Made by a program: the position numbers and the translations under genes. Positions 61,957 to 64,000 of a stretch of 64,000 bases of DNA are shown here, piece by piece (the first letter of the stretch is position 1; every line of letters starts with the position of its first letter). The notes beneath the pieces are model-generated. The model was not told the DNA's origin. It worked only from the letters and a program-made list of their open reading frames with translations, and ran no database searches. Origin of the DNA: Duganella sp. (lineage in GTDB: Bacteria; Pseudomonadota; Gammaproteobacteria; Burkholderiales; Burkholderiaceae_D); NCBI GenBank assembly GCA_026225475.1, contig JAMFSU010000031.1:1-64000 (forward strand), in the 5' to 3' direction.

Positions 61957-63102
61957 TCAGGCCGGGACCGGCGTGGCATGAAAGCTGCGATACATTTCCA
62001 AGGTCAGTGCTTGACCGTCATGCGATAGCAAGGTCGCCACAGCGTCAGCAGCGCCGCTCGCCGACGGCACGATACGCTTGAACATGGTCGCTTCATATTC
62101 CGCCACAGCGCTGTCCAGATCGGCATTGACCAACAGCAGTTTGGCAAGTTCGGCCGCATCATGCATGGCATTATTGACACCATCTCCACCGAACGGTGAC
62201 ATCACATGCGCAGCGTCGCCAAGCAACGTCAGTCCCTTACGGCTTTGCCAGCAATGCCCGACCGGCAACGCAAAAAGAGGACGCACCGCAAACTGGTCAT
62301 TGCTAGCGCGGAATAAATCCAAGAACACGTCAGCAAAACCAGCATATTCACGTAGCAAACCTGTCCGCACTGCTGCCGGCACGGCGAGATCGAAACGCTG
62401 TGGGATCCAGCCCAGTGGTACCCGGAACATCGCATAACCACGCAGATGGGCATTGCCATTTCGCTGCACAATGATGCCCTTGCCATCCGCCTCGACGCCC
62501 ATCTTGCCGGCACCCACCAGTTTCGCCAGTTGCGGATGAGCATGATCGGCATCGTCGATACCGAACTCCAGAAATGAAATACCACTGTATTGCGGCCGAT
62601 AAGGAGACAACAGCGGCCGCACCTGCGACCAGGTACCGTCGGCACCGACCACCAGATCAAATGACCCGGCAGTTCCCGTTTCAAATTCCAGATTCCATCG
62701 ACCATCAGCCTGTTGCTTAAGGCCTGTCAAGATATGCCCCCAATGTATAGCTTCGGGCGGCAAGGCATCGAGCAACATCGACCGCAGCGCCGCGCGGTCG
62801 ACTTCGGGCCGATCACCTGTGGCAATGCCGTCGTCGTCGAACAACAGTGTTGCGTCCTGCGCATACAACTTACTACCCTGGTCTTCGTAACGCGCAATAC
62901 GCAAGAACTCCTCGGCCAACCCTGCCGCGCGCAAAGCCAGCAGTCCCGAATCTTCATGCAAATCAAGCGTCCCACCCTGTGAACGCGCCAGCCGGTCCGA
63001 CTCGCGTTCGTACACGTTGGCCTGTATGCCTTGCTGATGCAGAATGCGCGCCAAAGTGAGTCCGCCAGGTCCGCCGCCAATAATTGCAATACGTGGTGTC
63101 AT
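61957..63102 (-). CDS. TetX-like FAD-dependent monooxygenase
   Basis: The 381-aa class A flavoprotein has IAIIGGGPGGLTLARILHQ (FAD loop), YERESDRLARSQGGTLDLHE, the DG motif VVGADGTWSQVR and LLGDAAHVMSPFGGDGVNNA. GGTLDLHEDSG, near residue 43, is the segment that marks TetX, the tetracycline-inactivating hydroxylase, and related enzymes. Whether this protein attacks tetracyclines is unknown; many chromosomal relatives act on other aromatics. It is divergent from MarR across two palindromes, an arrangement fitting induction by its substrate. Confidence 0.9.
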   Translation of the reverse strand: MTPRIAIIGGGPGGLTLARILHQQGIQANVYERESDRLARSQGGTLDLHEDSGLLALRAAGLAEEFLRIARYEDQGSKLYAQDATLLFDDDGIATGDRPEVDRAALRSMLLDALPPEAIHWGHILTGLKQQADGRWNLEFETGTAGSFDLVVGADGTWSQVRPLLSPYRPQYSGISFLEFGIDDADHAHPQLAKLVGAGKMGVEADGKGIIVQRNGNAHLRGYAMFRVPLGWIPQRFDLAVPAAVRTGLLREYAGFADVFLDLFRASNDQFAVRPLFALPVGHCWQSRKGLTLLGDAAHVMSPFGGDGVNNAMHDAAELAKLLLVNADLDSAVAEYEATMFKRIVPSASGAADAVATLLSHDGQALTLEMYRSFHATPVPA

Positions 63103-63123
63103 TTCCCAAGCCTTTCAATTTAT

Positions 63124-63157
63124 AATAGGATCCTATTTAATATACATAGGCGCCTAT
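63124..63157. promoter_or_regulatory. Two MarR-type palindromes 21 bp apart
   Basis: AATAGGATCCTATT (63124-63137) and ATAGGCGCCTAT (63146-63157) are perfect palindromes sharing ATAGG/CCTAT. Their centres are 21 bp apart, two helical turns, so two dimers could sit on one face. They fill the gap between the divergent monooxygenase and MarR genes, and the first overlaps TATAAT at 63121-63126. Confidence 0.75.
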
Positions 63158-63161
63158 TTAT

Positions 63162-63623
63162 ATGTCAAGCGATTTCAACCCTGATGACGTCAACAACCCG
63201 ATGCCCTTGATCGGCCACATCAACCGCACCTACGCTCGCATCGTTGATCAGCCGCTGCGCCAGCTTGGCTTTGCCATGGGTCAGTTGCCGGTATTGGTAA
63301 CACTCAAGAGGAACGGTACCTGCACGCAAGCAGAACTGGCCAGGGTCGCGCAGGTGGAGCAACCCAGCATGGCGCAACTATTGAACCGGATGGAACGTGA
63401 CGCGTTGGTACAACGCCTGCCTGATCCTGCTGATGGGCGCAGTAAATTAATCTCGCTCACCAGCGCCGCATCACAACGCATGCCACAAGGCAAAGCTGTG
63501 ATGGACCAGGCTTGTGAACAAGCACTGGCTGGCTTCTCACCGTTGGAACAGGACCAACTCCATGCGCTGCTGCTGCGTGTGAGCAGCAACCTCGACACGG
63601 CCATTCGCGAGCAAGGCCAGTGA
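63162..63623 (+). CDS. MarR-family repressor of the TetX-like gene
   Basis: The 153-aa winged-helix protein has the MarR core: LVTLKRNGTCTQAELARVAQ, recognition helix QPSMAQLLNRMERDALVQR, and wing DPADGRSKLISLT. It probably represses both itself and the TetX-like monooxygenase by binding the two palindromes just upstream; the second ends only four bases before its ATG, leaving no room for a normal ribosome site. A ligand of the monooxygenase pathway would release it. Confidence 0.9.
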   Translation: MSSDFNPDDVNNPMPLIGHINRTYARIVDQPLRQLGFAMGQLPVLVTLKRNGTCTQAELARVAQVEQPSMAQLLNRMERDALVQRLPDPADGRSKLISLTSAASQRMPQGKAVMDQACEQALAGFSPLEQDQLHALLLRVSSNLDTAIREQGQ

Positions 63624-63714
63624 GCATTGCCGCAGACAAACTCGCATTGATTGATTGACATGGCGACATCACGGCAGCTACGCTGAGCACAGCATGCCAA
63701 CTGGAGACACTCCC

Positions 63715-64000
63715 ATGACATCGATGCGCCCGTCGCAAATCACACTAGAAGAAGTGATGAAGAATCACCTCCAGTTTACGGAAAATCCGATTGCCGTACT
63801 TGATCCCCAGGATCGCTTCATTTTTCACAACCCCGCCTTCGTCAAAACCTTTGGCCTCGACCCTAGCGCCATGGACGGCTGGGCCATGGATGACTGGTTG
63901 AGTTGGATGTATCGGCATCGCGGTGGTGTCAACATCGAGAAGGAATCGTTGCAGGCCTGGCTTGATTACGTCCACAGCGTATCGCGCTCCAAACCGTTCC
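63715..64000 (+). CDS. PAS-domain protein, N-terminal part (cut by window end)
   Basis: Ninety-five codons are visible before the window ends. They encode a PAS-like start (TENPIAVLDPQDRFIFHNPA, then FVKTFGLDPSAMDGW). PAS domains with this look often precede a diguanylate cyclase or histidine kinase part, but what follows cannot be seen. GGAG stands nine bases before the ATG at 63715. Confidence 0.7.
   Translation, partial: MTSMRPSQITLEEVMKNHLQFTENPIAVLDPQDRFIFHNPAFVKTFGLDPSAMDGWAMDDWLSWMYRHRGGVNIEKESLQAWLDYVHSVSRSKPF

Noticed and set aside
1..64000. tRNA genes, rRNA genes or CRISPR arrays
   Set aside because: No T-loop-like GTTCGAATCC with matching arms, no rRNA-like blocks and no regularly spaced direct repeats were seen by reading; a tool search could still find a missed tRNA.

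Overview
The window reads as chromosomal DNA of a betaproteobacterium, most likely Burkholderiales/Oxalobacteraceae. I infer this from moderate-to-high GC, the protein style, NarL-type 7TMR-DISM kinases, paired MarR/FAD-monooxygenase and LysR/quinone-oxidoreductase modules, and PRC-barrel and eRF1-like stress proteins. I saw no rRNA, tRNA, CRISPR array or complete mobile element.

Region 1 (1-20 kb) is a stress and central-carbon island. A plus-strand run encodes oleate hydratase, an eRF1-like protein, a transaldolase homologue that has lost its Schiff-base lysine, a tandem PRC-barrel protein and a histidine phosphatase. Facing it are an isocitrate/isopropylmalate-type dehydrogenase, a 49-aa charged protein and a double-domain Usp. 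An operon zwf-fba(class I)-xfp with overlapping stop/start codons follows. Divergent from it is tkt. Converging on tkt is gnd-HAD-tal-pgi', whose genes are joined by ATGA overlaps and whose last member is a Pgi cut to its first 91 residues. Together these give an oxidative pentose-phosphate plus phosphoketolase route to acetyl phosphate. An 18-bp motif lies 70-110 bp before oleate hydratase, the Usp and a DUF2384-like gene.

Region 2 (20-39 kb) is mixed: an unknown exported protein, LysR/quinone oxidoreductase, an orphan 7TMR-DISM kinase next to a TonB siderophore receptor, N-formylglutamate amidohydrolase, a transglutaminase-like protein, an outer-membrane barrel candidate, GNAT, MarR/aromatic monooxygenase with a clear operator, a chemoreceptor, an AGE-family epimerase, and a class I terpene synthase divergent from idi. 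A decayed histidine phosphatase follows idi in frame.

Region 3 (39-46 kb) is the least ordinary. It holds a DUF4157 (eCIS-core) protein with a HEAWH zinc motif and a large uncharacterised C-terminal half, a UvrD-like helicase, an isolated ACP/ketosynthase pair, and a DUF2807 protein behind a perfect 15-bp inverted repeat.

Region 4 (46-64 kb) carries a galactoside uptake and hydrolysis operon (ABC ATPase, GH42 beta-galactosidase, binding protein, two permeases) with a divergent LacI regulator and a TTAAGCGCTTAA operator. It continues with a NarL-type response regulator and a second 7TMR-DISM kinase, a LysR/oxidoreductase pair, a GlxA-type AraC regulator, a SLAC1/TehA-like transporter, a TetX-like FAD monooxygenase divergent from MarR over two palindromes 21 bp apart, and the start of a PAS protein cut by the window edge.
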